Shown here one piece after another: positions 10,801 to 18,842 of a stretch of 64,000 bases of DNA. The position numbers and the translations under genes are program-made. Numbering within the stretch: position 1 is the first letter of the stretch; each line of letters opens with the position of its first letter. The notes beneath the pieces are model-generated. The model did no database searches, had not been told where the DNA came from, and worked only from the letters and a program-made list of their open reading frames with translations. Origin of the DNA: Flavobacterium psychrolimnae. Its GTDB lineage: Bacteria > Bacteroidota > Bacteroidia > Flavobacteriales > Flavobacteriaceae. The stretch covers positions 49,474 to 113,473 of the forward strand of contig NZ_QNUX01000014.1 of assembly GCF_003312425.1 (NCBI RefSeq). The letters are read 5' to 3'.

Positions 10801-11047
10801 CGGTTCTTACCTAAGAGTACAAAATATTACAGTTGGATACACATTACCAACGGATATTATCTCGCAAGCTAAGTTGACTAGACTTAAATTATATGCAAGT
10901 GTGCAAAACTTGTACACTTTCACAAAATATACTGGTTATGATCCGGAAGTTGGATCGTTCAATCAAGACGCTTTATTGTCCGGTGTTGATAATGGTCGTT
11001 ATCCAACTCCAAGAGTTATTTCAGTGGGAGTAAATGTTGAATTCTAA
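7868..11047 (+). CDS. SusC/RagA-type TonB-dependent outer-membrane transporter
   Basis: Outer-membrane importer of 1059 aa that takes up oligosaccharides with energy from TonB-ExbBD. Domain order: N-terminal leader (about 1-33, ending near TAQTK), carboxypeptidase-like regulatory beta-sandwich (about 35-113, VQGVVTDEKGLTIPGVNV), the SusC-type segment QEVVVIGYGTQKRGDVTSAI, plug domain (QMLQGKAAGVTVTSNSGQPG, LYVVDGVPISGD), then a long beta-barrel ending in a terminal Phe (GVNVEF). It is followed 11 bases later by its SusD partner. With the flanking mannan enzymes it probably imports manno-oligosaccharides released at the surface. The class is certain, the ligand inferred. Confidence 0.95.
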   Translation: MKKLLSNLIHWNGNHRAIPLVLFLLLTSNFITAQTKVQGVVTDEKGLTIPGVNVLVIGSSKSASTDIDGKYEIDAPVDATLSFSFIGFETQNIAVKGKSKINVSLKSTSQNLQEVVVIGYGTQKRGDVTSAISSVKAKDLENLKQVSVDQMLQGKAAGVTVTSNSGQPGSNTSVKIRGISSLGGTNEPLYVVDGVPISGDATSKSTTGKPLVGNDFSEGSTSTGNSSVSPIAFLNPNDIESMDILKDASATAIYGSRGANGVVIITTKSGKKGSGKLTYDHSYSIQEQTNLIDVLDLQGYARLQNGLIDALTPTALKNDNFSHPELLGKGTNWQDEIYRIAIMKSHQLSISGGKEGVSYYVSGGYIDQEGTVIGSGFKKYTFRTNVDAKVKDWLKVGAFVNTGITNENITLNGSQNGIVSTSLLSTPDVVVYNADGTYAGPPTNSQGIYFRNPIAEALSNTNKLVRKNFSGNVFTEARLMKGLEYRFEIGGYAEFSEGNEFRPTYNWGAASNNTASLTSRTNSFYSINIKNLLTYKTEIGKHSFNILAGQEANEGNWKGLAVTGIGFFDNSLPELPVAAELQKVEPGFAYSGSQRLYSLFGKAVYDYGGRYSISGSIRADGSSKFAKGNKWGYFPAISGSWKLSNEEFMQDFNAVKNIKIRAGYGETGNQQIANNLYAPALTLVQSPLGAGFQLSRSPNPDLTWESQKQINIGLDFSLFNSGLNASIDVYKKTSKDFLYQIPLPLFLTGSADGGGVASAFGNIGTLENKGIEMSVNYSTKLDSGFSWNSTLVVSKYVNKLVEISNSSLLIKYALINDYTRKPITKTLVGGPIGTFYGLNSLGIYTSDADASAGPKNGFGASPVDFIAGDMKYADNNNDGVINELDYTTIGDPNPDFTFGFTNNFAYKNFDFSVFLQGSVGNDLFNLTRRAGTSNSNLYQNQFASALDFYSPSNLDASLPRPTSYDHPNLIFSDRFVEDGSYLRVQNITVGYTLPTDIISQAKLTRLKLYASVQNLYTFTKYTGYDPEVGSFNQDALLSGVDNGRYPTPRVISVGVNVEF

Positions 11048-11058
11048 TACTTAAAAAA

Positions 11059-12672
11059 ATGAAAAAATATTTAATAAATTATAAAACATTAGTTGTTTTA
11101 TGTTCGATTTTGGTCATATCATCTTGCTCAGACGAGTTTATAGATGTAGTTCCTAAGGATTCTTATGACGCTGCGACATATTATGATTCTGATGAGAAAG
11201 TAGCTTCAAGTACTAATATACTTTATGGAAAAGCTTGGTTTGAATTAACGGTAAAGCCGTATTTTGCTTTAACTGACATGGCATCTGGAAATTTAGTGAA
11301 CACATCTTCTGAATTTAATCAGTTTAATACATTGTTGTTTCAAACAAGTGATGAGAATTTACTTGGAGCTTGGTCTTCCTGTTTTGGAGTGGTTGCAAAT
11401 GCAAACACCTTAATTTTGGCTTTACCTAATATTAATAATCCAAATGTAAGCGAAACAGCCATCAATAATTCTCTAGGTGAAGCGCATTTGATGAGAGCTT
11501 TAGCTTATTTCAATTTGGTACGATTTTTTGGACCTGTACCAATTGTTGAGAATGCAGCAGATTTTGCTGCTAATCCTCAAATTAATACTAATCTTGTTTC
11601 GGATGTTTATAAGTTTATCGAAAACGATTTGATATTTGCTAAAGATAATTTGAAAGTTAAAGTCAGAGGAGGTAGTTATCAGGATAATGCGAGAGTTTCT
11701 TCAGGCTCAGCAAAAGCACTTCTGGCAAAGGTCTATTTATATCAAAAGAAATATGCCGAGGCTAGAGCTCTAGCAGAAGAAGTAATCAACAGCGGAGAAT
11801 TTAAACTATTTGGTACAGATGTGCCAGCAACTAATTACGGAGATTTATTTCTTCCGAAATATAACAACAATGAAGAATCAATCATTGCTTTTCAATGGAT
11901 GCCTGGTATTTACTTTTATGGGAATTCATTGAATACACAATTTGCAAGTAATAGAAATCTAACAGAAGCTAGTTATGCTGGAGTTGTAGGTCCCTCTCAA
12001 GACTTGATTAATAATGCTTTTGAGCCAGGAGATTTGCGTAGAAAAGAAACATTTATGAAACCTGGAGATAATTACCCTAAATTATCAGCATCAGCAAATT
12101 ATGACGGAACTGGGGCAATAACATTGGGATATACGATGCCAGATTTAGATCAAGATGGGCAAACTAATTTCGCACAAGGTTCTGGTGCTGCAATGAAAAA
12201 ATATGTATGTGGTAGAAGTAATGCTGACATTACAGGAGTGTATAATGCTCTTGCAAATGGATTTACTAAGCAAAATACATATGTGATGCGATATGCTGAA
12301 TTATTATTGATCCATGCCGAGGCAATTTTAGGTTCTCAATCTGGTAGTACTTCAAACGGTGCGGCATTGGCCTCCTACAATAAAGTTAGGGTTAGAGCTG
12401 GCTTAGCGCCTAAAACTGTGATAACTTTTGAAGACATTTTCAAAGAAAGAAGAGCTGAATTGGCTGCGGAAAATGACTATTGGTTTGATTTGGGCAGGCT
12501 TGATTTTGCTGTTGCAAAGGCTAAATTGGAAGCTCAAGACAGAGGTACAAAAATTGCACCAACTAAAATTTCTTCGTTACCCATTACGACACTTATATAT
12601 CCTTATCCTGCAAATGAGCTGTTGCAAAATCCAAAATTAAGAGAACCTGCAGTTCCTTATGTTTTTAAATAA
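11059..12672 (+). CDS. SusD/RagB-type surface glycan-binding lipoprotein
   Basis: Partner lipoprotein of the preceding SusC, 537 aa. The leader ends at Cys23 (ISSCSDEFIDV), a typical SusD start. The family features are present: an N-terminal block EFIDVVPKDSYDAATYY, the tetratricopeptide-like helical core with GEAHLMRALAYFNLVRFFGPVP, and the C-terminal FEDIFKERRAELAAENDYWFDL block. SusD proteins form a lid over the SusC barrel and bind the glycan at the cell surface. Operonic with susC and the next lipoprotein gene (18-base gap). Confidence 0.95.
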   Translation: MKKYLINYKTLVVLCSILVISSCSDEFIDVVPKDSYDAATYYDSDEKVASSTNILYGKAWFELTVKPYFALTDMASGNLVNTSSEFNQFNTLLFQTSDENLLGAWSSCFGVVANANTLILALPNINNPNVSETAINNSLGEAHLMRALAYFNLVRFFGPVPIVENAADFAANPQINTNLVSDVYKFIENDLIFAKDNLKVKVRGGSYQDNARVSSGSAKALLAKVYLYQKKYAEARALAEEVINSGEFKLFGTDVPATNYGDLFLPKYNNNEESIIAFQWMPGIYFYGNSLNTQFASNRNLTEASYAGVVGPSQDLINNAFEPGDLRRKETFMKPGDNYPKLSASANYDGTGAITLGYTMPDLDQDGQTNFAQGSGAAMKKYVCGRSNADITGVYNALANGFTKQNTYVMRYAELLLIHAEAILGSQSGSTSNGAALASYNKVRVRAGLAPKTVITFEDIFKERRAELAAENDYWFDLGRLDFAVAKAKLEAQDRGTKIAPTKISSLPITTLIYPYPANELLQNPKLREPAVPYVFK

Positions 12673-12690
12673 CTAAAAAAATATACTATT

Positions 12691-13734
12691 ATGAAAAATC
12701 TTAAAGCAAAATATATATACCCCTTTCTTACCTTGTTTTTAGTGGCAAGTATGTTGTTTTCCTGTTCATCAGATGACAATGAGGGTTCTTCAGGAACATT
12801 GACAATTGACAGTGTGAGTAAAGCTGGAGAAGGAGAACTGGTTCCAACTACGTTTGGATCACCTAAAAATGTATATGTAATTCAAGGTTCTGGTTTTGCC
12901 ACCCTTGAAAAAATTTATTTTAATGATGTGGATACGTATTTTAATCCAACTTTAGTTACCGATAAAGCCATATTTGTTACGATTGATGAAAGTACTCCGT
13001 ACGCAAATGCATCGAATGAATTAAAAATAGTTACAAAATTTGGTACTGTAATTTATCCATTTATAATTGCTCCACCAGCTCCTACTTTTGGAAGTTACAA
13101 TCCTATTAATGCAGTTGCAGGCGATATTATAACAATTAGTGGTAAATATTTCTTAAACCCTTCCGTTAAAATTGGTGATATTAACGCTACTGTAATTTCA
13201 TCATCATTGACAGAAATTAAGGTAACAGTTCCCGCTGGTCTCACACAATATAAGTACGTTACGGTTACAAATATATCTGGTTTCGCAACCTCTACTCAAG
13301 CTATAGGGACAGCAATTTATGATGATGCTCCGGCTTCTTTTGTTGAAAATTATTTAGGACCGTGGGATGGAAGTGGTTATAAAGTCAATACTACAGAAAA
13401 AGTACAAGGTCAAAATTCGATAGAAACCACATTTACCGGATATACGGGTTTCAAATTCCCAATGTTCGCCGCTCCAGTTTCAACAGCTTCTTACAAAGCG
13501 CTTAGAGTTTCATTTAAAAGCACGAAGGCAACGGGTAAATTTAAAGTGGTATTAAATGGAAATTTTGGTGCTGGAAAAGAGGTTTCATTTGATAATAAAT
13601 GGACTAGCGTAGTGATACCATTTAGCGATCTAGGTGGTGCACCTGCAGAAATTAATGAAATTGTTTTTCAAGAATTTGGAAATGATAATGGGGATAAAAT
13701 TTTTATTGATGATGTAGGTTTTGTTCTAAAGTAA
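12691..13734 (+). CDS. IPT/TIG-domain surface lipoprotein (SusE-position glycan binder)
   Basis: Lipoprotein of 347 aa with lipobox LFSCSSDD (Cys25). Residues about 30-120 form a first beta-sandwich. About 125-205 is an IPT/TIG domain (SYNPINAVAGDIITISGKYF, then EIKVTVPAG). The C-terminal ~130 residues (FVENYLGPWDGSGY to IFIDDVGFVLK) look like a carbohydrate-binding jelly roll. Lipoproteins with this layout next to SusCD in mannan loci are surface glycan-binding proteins that capture polysaccharide. No catalytic motif is visible. Its binding specificity cannot be read from the sequence. Confidence 0.8.
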   Translation: MKNLKAKYIYPFLTLFLVASMLFSCSSDDNEGSSGTLTIDSVSKAGEGELVPTTFGSPKNVYVIQGSGFATLEKIYFNDVDTYFNPTLVTDKAIFVTIDESTPYANASNELKIVTKFGTVIYPFIIAPPAPTFGSYNPINAVAGDIITISGKYFLNPSVKIGDINATVISSSLTEIKVTVPAGLTQYKYVTVTNISGFATSTQAIGTAIYDDAPASFVENYLGPWDGSGYKVNTTEKVQGQNSIETTFTGYTGFKFPMFAAPVSTASYKALRVSFKSTKATGKFKVVLNGNFGAGKEVSFDNKWTSVVIPFSDLGGAPAEINEIVFQEFGNDNGDKIFIDDVGFVLK

Positions 13735-13764
13735 ATATTTGGTTTTGTTTGAGTTTGTTTAAGA

Positions 13765-13797
13765 AATTCCCTAATTCAACAATTAGGGAATTCTTTT
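13765..13797 (+). terminator. Intrinsic terminator or attenuator between susE-like gene and GH27
   Basis: Perfect 12-bp inverted repeat (arms 13765-13776 and 13781-13792, loop CAAC) followed by CTTTTT. It lies 30 bases after the lipoprotein stop and 33 bases before the GH27 start, so it could lower transcription of the enzymes relative to susCD. Confidence 0.75.
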
Positions 13798-13829
13798 TAG
13801 AAATAGTTTTTAAATATAAAAATATTAAG

Positions 13830-15071
13830 ATGAAAAAAATAATCTGTTCTTTTTTTATGATTGCTTTTTCTTTGTCCGCCCATAGCCAAGGAAATGTAAT
13901 AGCACAAAAAAGTACCAAATACAATGATTTAGCCTTAACTCCGCCTATGGGATGGAATTCATGGAACACTTTTGAAACAAATATCGATGAAAATTTGGTA
14001 AAAGAAACTGCTGATATAATGGTAGCTTCTGGCATGGCGGCTGCAGGTTACACTTATATTGTACTTGATGATGGCTGGATGGCGAAAGAGCGCGATGCTA
14101 AAGGTAATTTAGTCCCAGATCCAATAAAATTTCCTAGCGGAATGAAATCATTAGTCGAATATATTCATGCCAAAGGACTGAAATTTGGTTTGTATAATTG
14201 TGCAGGCACGCACACTTGTGCCGGATATCCTGGAACTCGTGGGTATGAATATCAAGATGCCCGGTTTTATGCAGACTTAAATATTGATTTTTTAAAATAT
14301 GATTGGTGCAATACTGAAGGAATCAATGCAAAAGAAGCCTACACCACAATGAGTAACGCATTGCAAACAGCAGGTAAACCAATCGTTTTCAGTTTATGTG
14401 AATGGGGTGACAATCAGCCTTGGGATTGGGGAAAACCTGTTGGTAACCTTTGGAGAATCTCCGGAGATATTTATCCGTGTTTTGATTGTGAATTTAAACA
14501 CGAACAAGGAAATTGGTCGTCCTGGGGATTTATGAAAATTATCGAAATGCGTAAAAACATTCGTAAGTTCTCCGGACCGGATCATTGGAATGATTTCGAT
14601 ATGTTGGAGGTGGGTAATGGCATGACAAATAACGAAGATAAAGCACATTTCACAATGTGGTCTATGATGTCTTCACCGTTAATAGCTGGAAATGATTTCA
14701 GAAAAATGTCTAAAGAAACATTGGCAATTTTATCAAACAAGGAGCTAATTGCTGTAAATCAAGATAAATTGGGGATTCAAGGGTTTAAATATTCTGCTAA
14801 GGATGGACTGGAAATTTGGGTTAAACCCTTATCTGATGGAAATTGGGTAATAACTTTTTTGAATCGAAGTGATGTTACAAAGAAGATATATTTCGATTGG
14901 ATAAAAGAGGTGATACGAGATGTCGATTTCAATCTAGAAACTAATTTTAGTACGACAAATTATAAAATTATTGACCTTTGGAAAAACAAAGAGGTTGGAA
15001 ATACAAAAAAAATATTTATTTCTGATTTATCCTCGCATGATGTAATTACTTTGAAATTAAATAAAATTTAA
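13830..15071 (+). CDS. GH27 alpha-galactosidase
   Basis: Secreted alpha-galactosidase, 413 aa, that would strip alpha-1,6-galactose side chains from galactomannan. A signal peptide (MKKIICSFFMIAFSLSAHSQ) precedes the barrel. GH27 hallmarks: LTPPMGWNSWN (about 37-46), YIVLDDGW, LKFGLYNCAGTHTCAGYPG, nucleophile Asp158 in FLKYDWC, and acid/base Asp213 in WRISGDI; a C-terminal beta-sandwich follows. The frame continues upstream to a TTG inside the terminator hairpin. The ATG at 13830 is chosen because it gives a proper signal peptide and lies after the hairpin. It runs 2 bases from the GH5 gene, so the two are co-transcribed. Confidence 0.93.
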   Translation: MKKIICSFFMIAFSLSAHSQGNVIAQKSTKYNDLALTPPMGWNSWNTFETNIDENLVKETADIMVASGMAAAGYTYIVLDDGWMAKERDAKGNLVPDPIKFPSGMKSLVEYIHAKGLKFGLYNCAGTHTCAGYPGTRGYEYQDARFYADLNIDFLKYDWCNTEGINAKEAYTTMSNALQTAGKPIVFSLCEWGDNQPWDWGKPVGNLWRISGDIYPCFDCEFKHEQGNWSSWGFMKIIEMRKNIRKFSGPDHWNDFDMLEVGNGMTNNEDKAHFTMWSMMSSPLIAGNDFRKMSKETLAILSNKELIAVNQDKLGIQGFKYSAKDGLEIWVKPLSDGNWVITFLNRSDVTKKIYFDWIKEVIRDVDFNLETNFSTTNYKIIDLWKNKEVGNTKKIFISDLSSHDVITLKLNKI

Positions 15072-15073
15072 AA

Positions 15074-16039
15074 ATGGAAGTAAAATCTAAAATTACGGGA
15101 TTGCTCTTTTTGCTCTGCTGCTGCTTTTCTAACGCTCAATTTGTGAAAAATCATGGGCAATTGAAACTTGAAGGAACGCAGCTTGTAGATACTAACGGAG
15201 AAGATGTTGTGCTTCGTGGATTGAGTTTTGGCTGGCATAGTTTCTGGCCAAGATTTTATAATGAAAAAGCGGTTAAATGGCTCAAAAAAGATTTTAAATG
15301 TAATGTAGTTCGCGCTGCAATGGGAATTGAAGTAGGGGACAAACCATATTTGAAAGAACGTGAATTTTCGAAAGCAAAAGTTAAAGCTGTTGTTGAAGGC
15401 GCAATTCAAGCGGATATTTATGTAATAATAGATTGGCACAGCCACAACATAAATTTAGAAGAAGCTAAAGAATTTTTTGCAGAAATGTCGAAAACATATG
15501 GTAGGTACCCCAATGTAATTTATGAAATTTTTAATGAGCCTGATTATGAATCTTGGGAAGAAATAAAGGCCTATTCGGAAGAGGTTATAAAAGTTATTCG
15601 CGAGAATGATTCAGATAATATTATTCTTGTAGGTTGTCCCAAATGGGATCAGGATATTCATTTACCAGCTGCAAATCCTATAAAAGGATTCGATAATTTA
15701 ATGTATACCATGCATTTCTACGCAGGAACCCACGGAAAATGGTTGCGTGACAGAACGGATGACGCAATAAAAAGTGGACTACCTGTTTTTGTCTCAGAAT
15801 CTGCTGGAATGGAGGCTACGGGGGACGGTCCACTCGACTATGAATCTTGGCAGCAATACATCGATTGGATGGAAAGTAGAAAATTGAGTTGGATTACTTG
15901 GTCAGTATCGGACAAAGATGAAACGTGCTCTATTCTAAAAAAATCTGCTAAATCGGAAGGGAAATGGAAAAAGAATGATTTGAAAGAATCTGGTGTTAAA
16001 ATTAGATCATTATTGAGACACTATAATGTTGATATGTAA
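15074..16039 (+). CDS. GH5 endo-glycanase (GH5_2-like)
   Basis: Secreted 321-aa clan GH-A glycanase with a leader to about Gln22 (CCCFSNAQ). Motifs follow the GH5 cellulase/mannanase pattern: VVLRGLSFGWHSFWP, NVVRAAMG, YVIIDWHSH, acid/base Glu155 in YEIFNEPDYE, HFYAGTHG, and nucleophile Glu242 in VFVSESAG. The pattern resembles subfamily 2, usually endo-beta-1,4-glucanases. In this locus it may cut glucomannan, or mannan itself. The substrate cannot be settled from sequence. It is the last gene of the rightward arm. Confidence 0.87.
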   Translation: MEVKSKITGLLFLLCCCFSNAQFVKNHGQLKLEGTQLVDTNGEDVVLRGLSFGWHSFWPRFYNEKAVKWLKKDFKCNVVRAAMGIEVGDKPYLKEREFSKAKVKAVVEGAIQADIYVIIDWHSHNINLEEAKEFFAEMSKTYGRYPNVIYEIFNEPDYESWEEIKAYSEEVIKVIRENDSDNIILVGCPKWDQDIHLPAANPIKGFDNLMYTMHFYAGTHGKWLRDRTDDAIKSGLPVFVSESAGMEATGDGPLDYESWQQYIDWMESRKLSWITWSVSDKDETCSILKKSAKSEGKWKKNDLKESGVKIRSLLRHYNVDM

Positions 16040-16404
16040 TAATTATGAGTTTTATTACTAATCTTTTAAACGAAGATAATAATCTGCTGAAATCCATAAT
16101 AAGAAAATTTGTAAAATTATAAATAGATACTCGGTATTATATCGAGTATCCATTCATTGAAATACATTTTTTTATTATGATTTTAAAAGTGTTTAACAGG
16201 TATTTTATCGATTAAATATTCATATTTATACAATGGTTTTTCATTCACATAATAATTATAAATTACTATTAGTGAATAGCAGTATTTAACCTAGTAGGAT
16301 AGCACTTTTGATTTTACGGAGCTTTGATTTGATCAGTTTACTCAACAAATTAATAACTAATTAGCCTGTAATTTATGGTTTTGACTATTAGTTAGCGTCA
16401 AAAA
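16040..16404. terminator. Convergent gap with candidate terminator stem
   Basis: AT-rich 365-base gap between the end of the rightward mannan arm and a leftward lipoprotein gene. An 8-bp inverted repeat GATACTCG/CGAGTATC (16126-16133 and 16143-16150, 9-base loop) is followed by a T run about 17 bases later, so it may end GH5 transcription. Nothing else is recognised. Confidence 0.4.
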
Positions 16405-16869
16405 TTATTCTTTTTTATTCTCAAGCTGTACCTTGAATTTCCCGAAATACGGATTATCCGCCATTAGAGAGTGTCCAATCACTAAAATATAATCTCCTTT
16501 TTGCTTGAGTGGGATTTTTAAATCCATTCCAAAGGGGCCATCTGAAGATTTATCTGGAAAAATAATTTGGTTGAAACGGATGTTTCCTTTACCTGTTGTT
16601 GGAACAATCATAGCGTGCAACGTGCCTAAATCTTCACTTTTAAATGTGATGTATACTCTTGAATGAATCGAATCTAAGGAACCTTCACCAGTATAGAAAC
16701 CTTCTTCATTCTTAAAATTCATTTGAATGTTGTCGCCTATCTGTATGTTCTCTTCTTTCTTTATCTCTGTTGCAGTTGGATATGGGGCAGTAGCGGGAGC
16801 ATTCTCCTTTTCTTTAAGATGACAAGAAAAAAAGAAAATTGAAATTAAGAGTATCAAAAAAAATTTCAT
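16405..16869 (-). CDS. Small lipoprotein of unknown function
   Basis: 154-aa protein with a lipoprotein leader (lipobox FFSCHLK, Cys16), a short Ala/Pro/Thr-rich linker, then one domain with alternating hydrophobic residues suggestive of a beta-sandwich. I do not recognise the family. It is a lone leftward gene downstream of the mannan locus, with no sign that it belongs to that pathway. Confidence 0.75.
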   Translation of the reverse strand: MKFFLILLISIFFFSCHLKEKENAPATAPYPTATEIKKEENIQIGDNIQMNFKNEEGFYTGEGSLDSIHSRVYITFKSEDLGTLHAMIVPTTGKGNIRFNQIIFPDKSSDGPFGMDLKIPLKQKGDYILVIGHSLMADNPYFGKFKVQLENKKE

Positions 16870-17770
16870 AACAGTATTTTTTACTAAAGTTTTTCAAATT
16901 TAGTTCTTTTTTGCGGTGTTTTTTTATAAAACAGCATTTGGATTCTTGTAGAATTTAGGTATAAATTTCATCTTTTTTTTCCTGTTGTTTTCTCGAAAAA
17001 ATGCTTTTTAACATCGCTGATTTATCTTTCTTTTATACTCACAATTAATCTATTGTAGTAGGGATTCTATATTGATTTTGCATCATAGTAAGGGGGGCAA
17101 TACTTATTTTAATACCCAATATAAATTTTTAAAATAAGTTTTTGGATTTTTCGAAGCAATTTAATAGTGTCATTTCTTTAAAATTCTTATGTAGTTCTAA
17201 TAAGCATCAATATAGTAAAAACCCCATAGCAACTTTTTGCTGGTCTTCACTTTAAAGCTTCAGACGTTCCATTAAATATTGTAATTATAAAAAGTAAATA
17301 GTCGATGAAAAAAATCGGATAATTAGAAGTGTATATATTGAAGCAGTCTGCAGCTTATAATACAATAATCTACGCTATAATAGAAATTGATTCAATCCAA
17401 AGCGCCCCGAAAAGAGTCCGACGCAGTACGGTGCGATTTCGGGGCGGCGGGGCTATATCGGCGTCTGCTATTTTAAGCAATACATCCGTTAATAGTGATG
17501 CTTCTATATTGGCTAGTATCGCGCTGCTGTATATTACCTGTTCATCCAATGGTGTTATAGGGTAGCACCTCGATTGAAGTCTTTTGAAATTTTTCCCAGG
17601 TAGAACCATAAAAGCATTCCTTACCGCGGAGCCATTTGTGCAGGGTGGTGCAGAAGGGGAGCTATCCAGCGGTTTCTTCTAGGATGATATTGTCGTGGTC
17701 GGTTGTTTTTAACAATGCAGCGTTAGAAATTAGAATACGATATGACATAATAATTAAAAGCAGTTTGATA
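16870..17770. other. Non-coding region with a GC-rich stem-loop
   Basis: About 900 bases without a convincing gene. Two overlapping frames on opposite strands (17329-17565 and 17370-17609) resemble no family I know. The stretch 17400-17480 is strikingly GC-rich and holds a perfect 10-bp inverted repeat (CGCCCCGAAA at 17403-17412 and TTTCGGGGCG at 17437-17446). It marks the boundary between the metabolic locus and the accessory region and could be a relic of a mobile element end. Confidence 0.4.
17403..17446. repeat. GC-rich inverted repeat
   Basis: Perfect 10-bp arms enclosing a 24-base loop that is itself GC-rich, in an otherwise AT-rich neighbourhood. No T-tract follows, so it is not a standard terminator. 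A structured RNA, recombination site or element remnant are all possible. Confidence 0.5.
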
Positions 17771-17807
17771 AAAATGAGGACAGGCAGTATAAATTGCCTG
17801 TCCTCAT
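17770..17807 (-). terminator. Terminator of the DUF932 gene
   Basis: Perfect 13-bp inverted repeat (arms 17774-17786 and 17795-17807, 8-base loop) directly beyond the DUF932 stop codon. On the minus strand it is followed by TTTT (17773-17770). Confidence 0.8.
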
Positions 17808-17810
17808 CGT

Positions 17811-18842
17811 TTAATTAAGAAGTAGTGCATCGGCACCATTCGTTGCAAAATCGGTGCAAAGATTAAATGCTGATTGTGCTCGAAGTTGCCCTGTACCTCC
17901 CATTAAGAGAGAAGCCAGTTTGGCTTCCTCATCCTTGTAGGATCGGACATTTTGGAAATAGCCAGTAATGGCATTATAGGCCCCAAATACGGTGCCTCTG
18001 GTGGTGTCTAGTAATTGAGTCGGGTGGCTCATGGCGTACTCAAATGCACAGTCTACCATATTGACAAAATAGGATGAAAGTTCGTCCGCTCTGCCATCTT
18101 GCAGGTTTTTCAGAACCTCTTTACTTGGTGCAAGGGCGGACTGGATGAGTTTTTTTACCTCATTGTCTGCGATGCGTACTTTAGACCAATTGTTGAAAAT
18201 GGCTTCCATTTGTATTGATAAAACATCGGTAATTCCCATTACTTTGTGCGCCTGCTCCAAGCGTTGTTTGGCATTGGCAGTATGGCGAATGCGAACGGTA
18301 TTGCTTTGGTTGCGCAGGGCAGCGTTCAGGGTGTTGGAGCATACAATGCGTATAGGGGTAAAAGCGGCTGTAATGCTTCCACTTCCATCGTGTGAGGTCG
18401 TTAGAAAAAGATACTTTTCGATAAGGTCATCTTTACCTACTCGGATATAGTTAGGAAGTTTAGCAGTTATAAAAATGCGTTCCCCTTTTCCTAAAGCCCC
18501 TGCGGTTTCGTATAGCATACCGTCACCACCTACAATAGCATCAAAGAATGAAAAGGCATCCCTGTTTTGTACAATTTGATAATCTTTACCGACTACGCCT
18601 AAAACGGCATCATGATCAGTGCGTACGGTACTGAAATAATTCGGTATTTCAATTGTACCATCTTGTATGGGAGTGAAAAGTTTCCTTTTTTCCACTTCGT
18701 AGTCCAAGCCTGCGTGTAGTATTGCCTCAGCACTTGTGGGATAGTCTTGAATAATTTGTCCTAAATTGTGCCATGCTTTTTCTTTAACACTGAAAAAGCT
18801 GTGTTTTGCTGTCTGCTCGTTGAAATTAAGATTGTGTGCCAT
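17811..18842 (-). CDS. DUF932 phage/plasmid-type protein
   Basis: 343-aa protein of the DUF932 family (a phage/plasmid-like protein family), commonly carried by plasmids, phages and integrative elements. Family blocks seen: KAWHNLGQIIQDYPTSAEAI, ALGKGERIFITAKLPNYIRV, LTTSHDGSGSITAAFTPIRIVCSNTL, TVRIRHTANAKQRLEQAHKVMG, and the C-terminal TRGTVFGAYNAITGYFQNVRSY. Function is not established. The frame extends 22 codons upstream, but the Met at 18842 (MAHNLNFNEQ) is the natural start. Its presence argues that the region from here rightward is of mobile-element origin. Confidence 0.85.
   Translation of the reverse strand: MAHNLNFNEQTAKHSFFSVKEKAWHNLGQIIQDYPTSAEAILHAGLDYEVEKRKLFTPIQDGTIEIPNYFSTVRTDHDAVLGVVGKDYQIVQNRDAFSFFDAIVGGDGMLYETAGALGKGERIFITAKLPNYIRVGKDDLIEKYLFLTTSHDGSGSITAAFTPIRIVCSNTLNAALRNQSNTVRIRHTANAKQRLEQAHKVMGITDVLSIQMEAIFNNWSKVRIADNEVKKLIQSALAPSKEVLKNLQDGRADELSSYFVNMVDCAFEYAMSHPTQLLDTTRGTVFGAYNAITGYFQNVRSYKDEEAKLASLLMGGTGQLRAQSAFNLCTDFATNGADALLLN

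Noticed and set aside
17329..17609. Overlapping small frames on both strands
   Set aside because: They lie on top of a GC-rich inverted repeat, resemble no family, and each is probably the by-product of the GC-rich patch.
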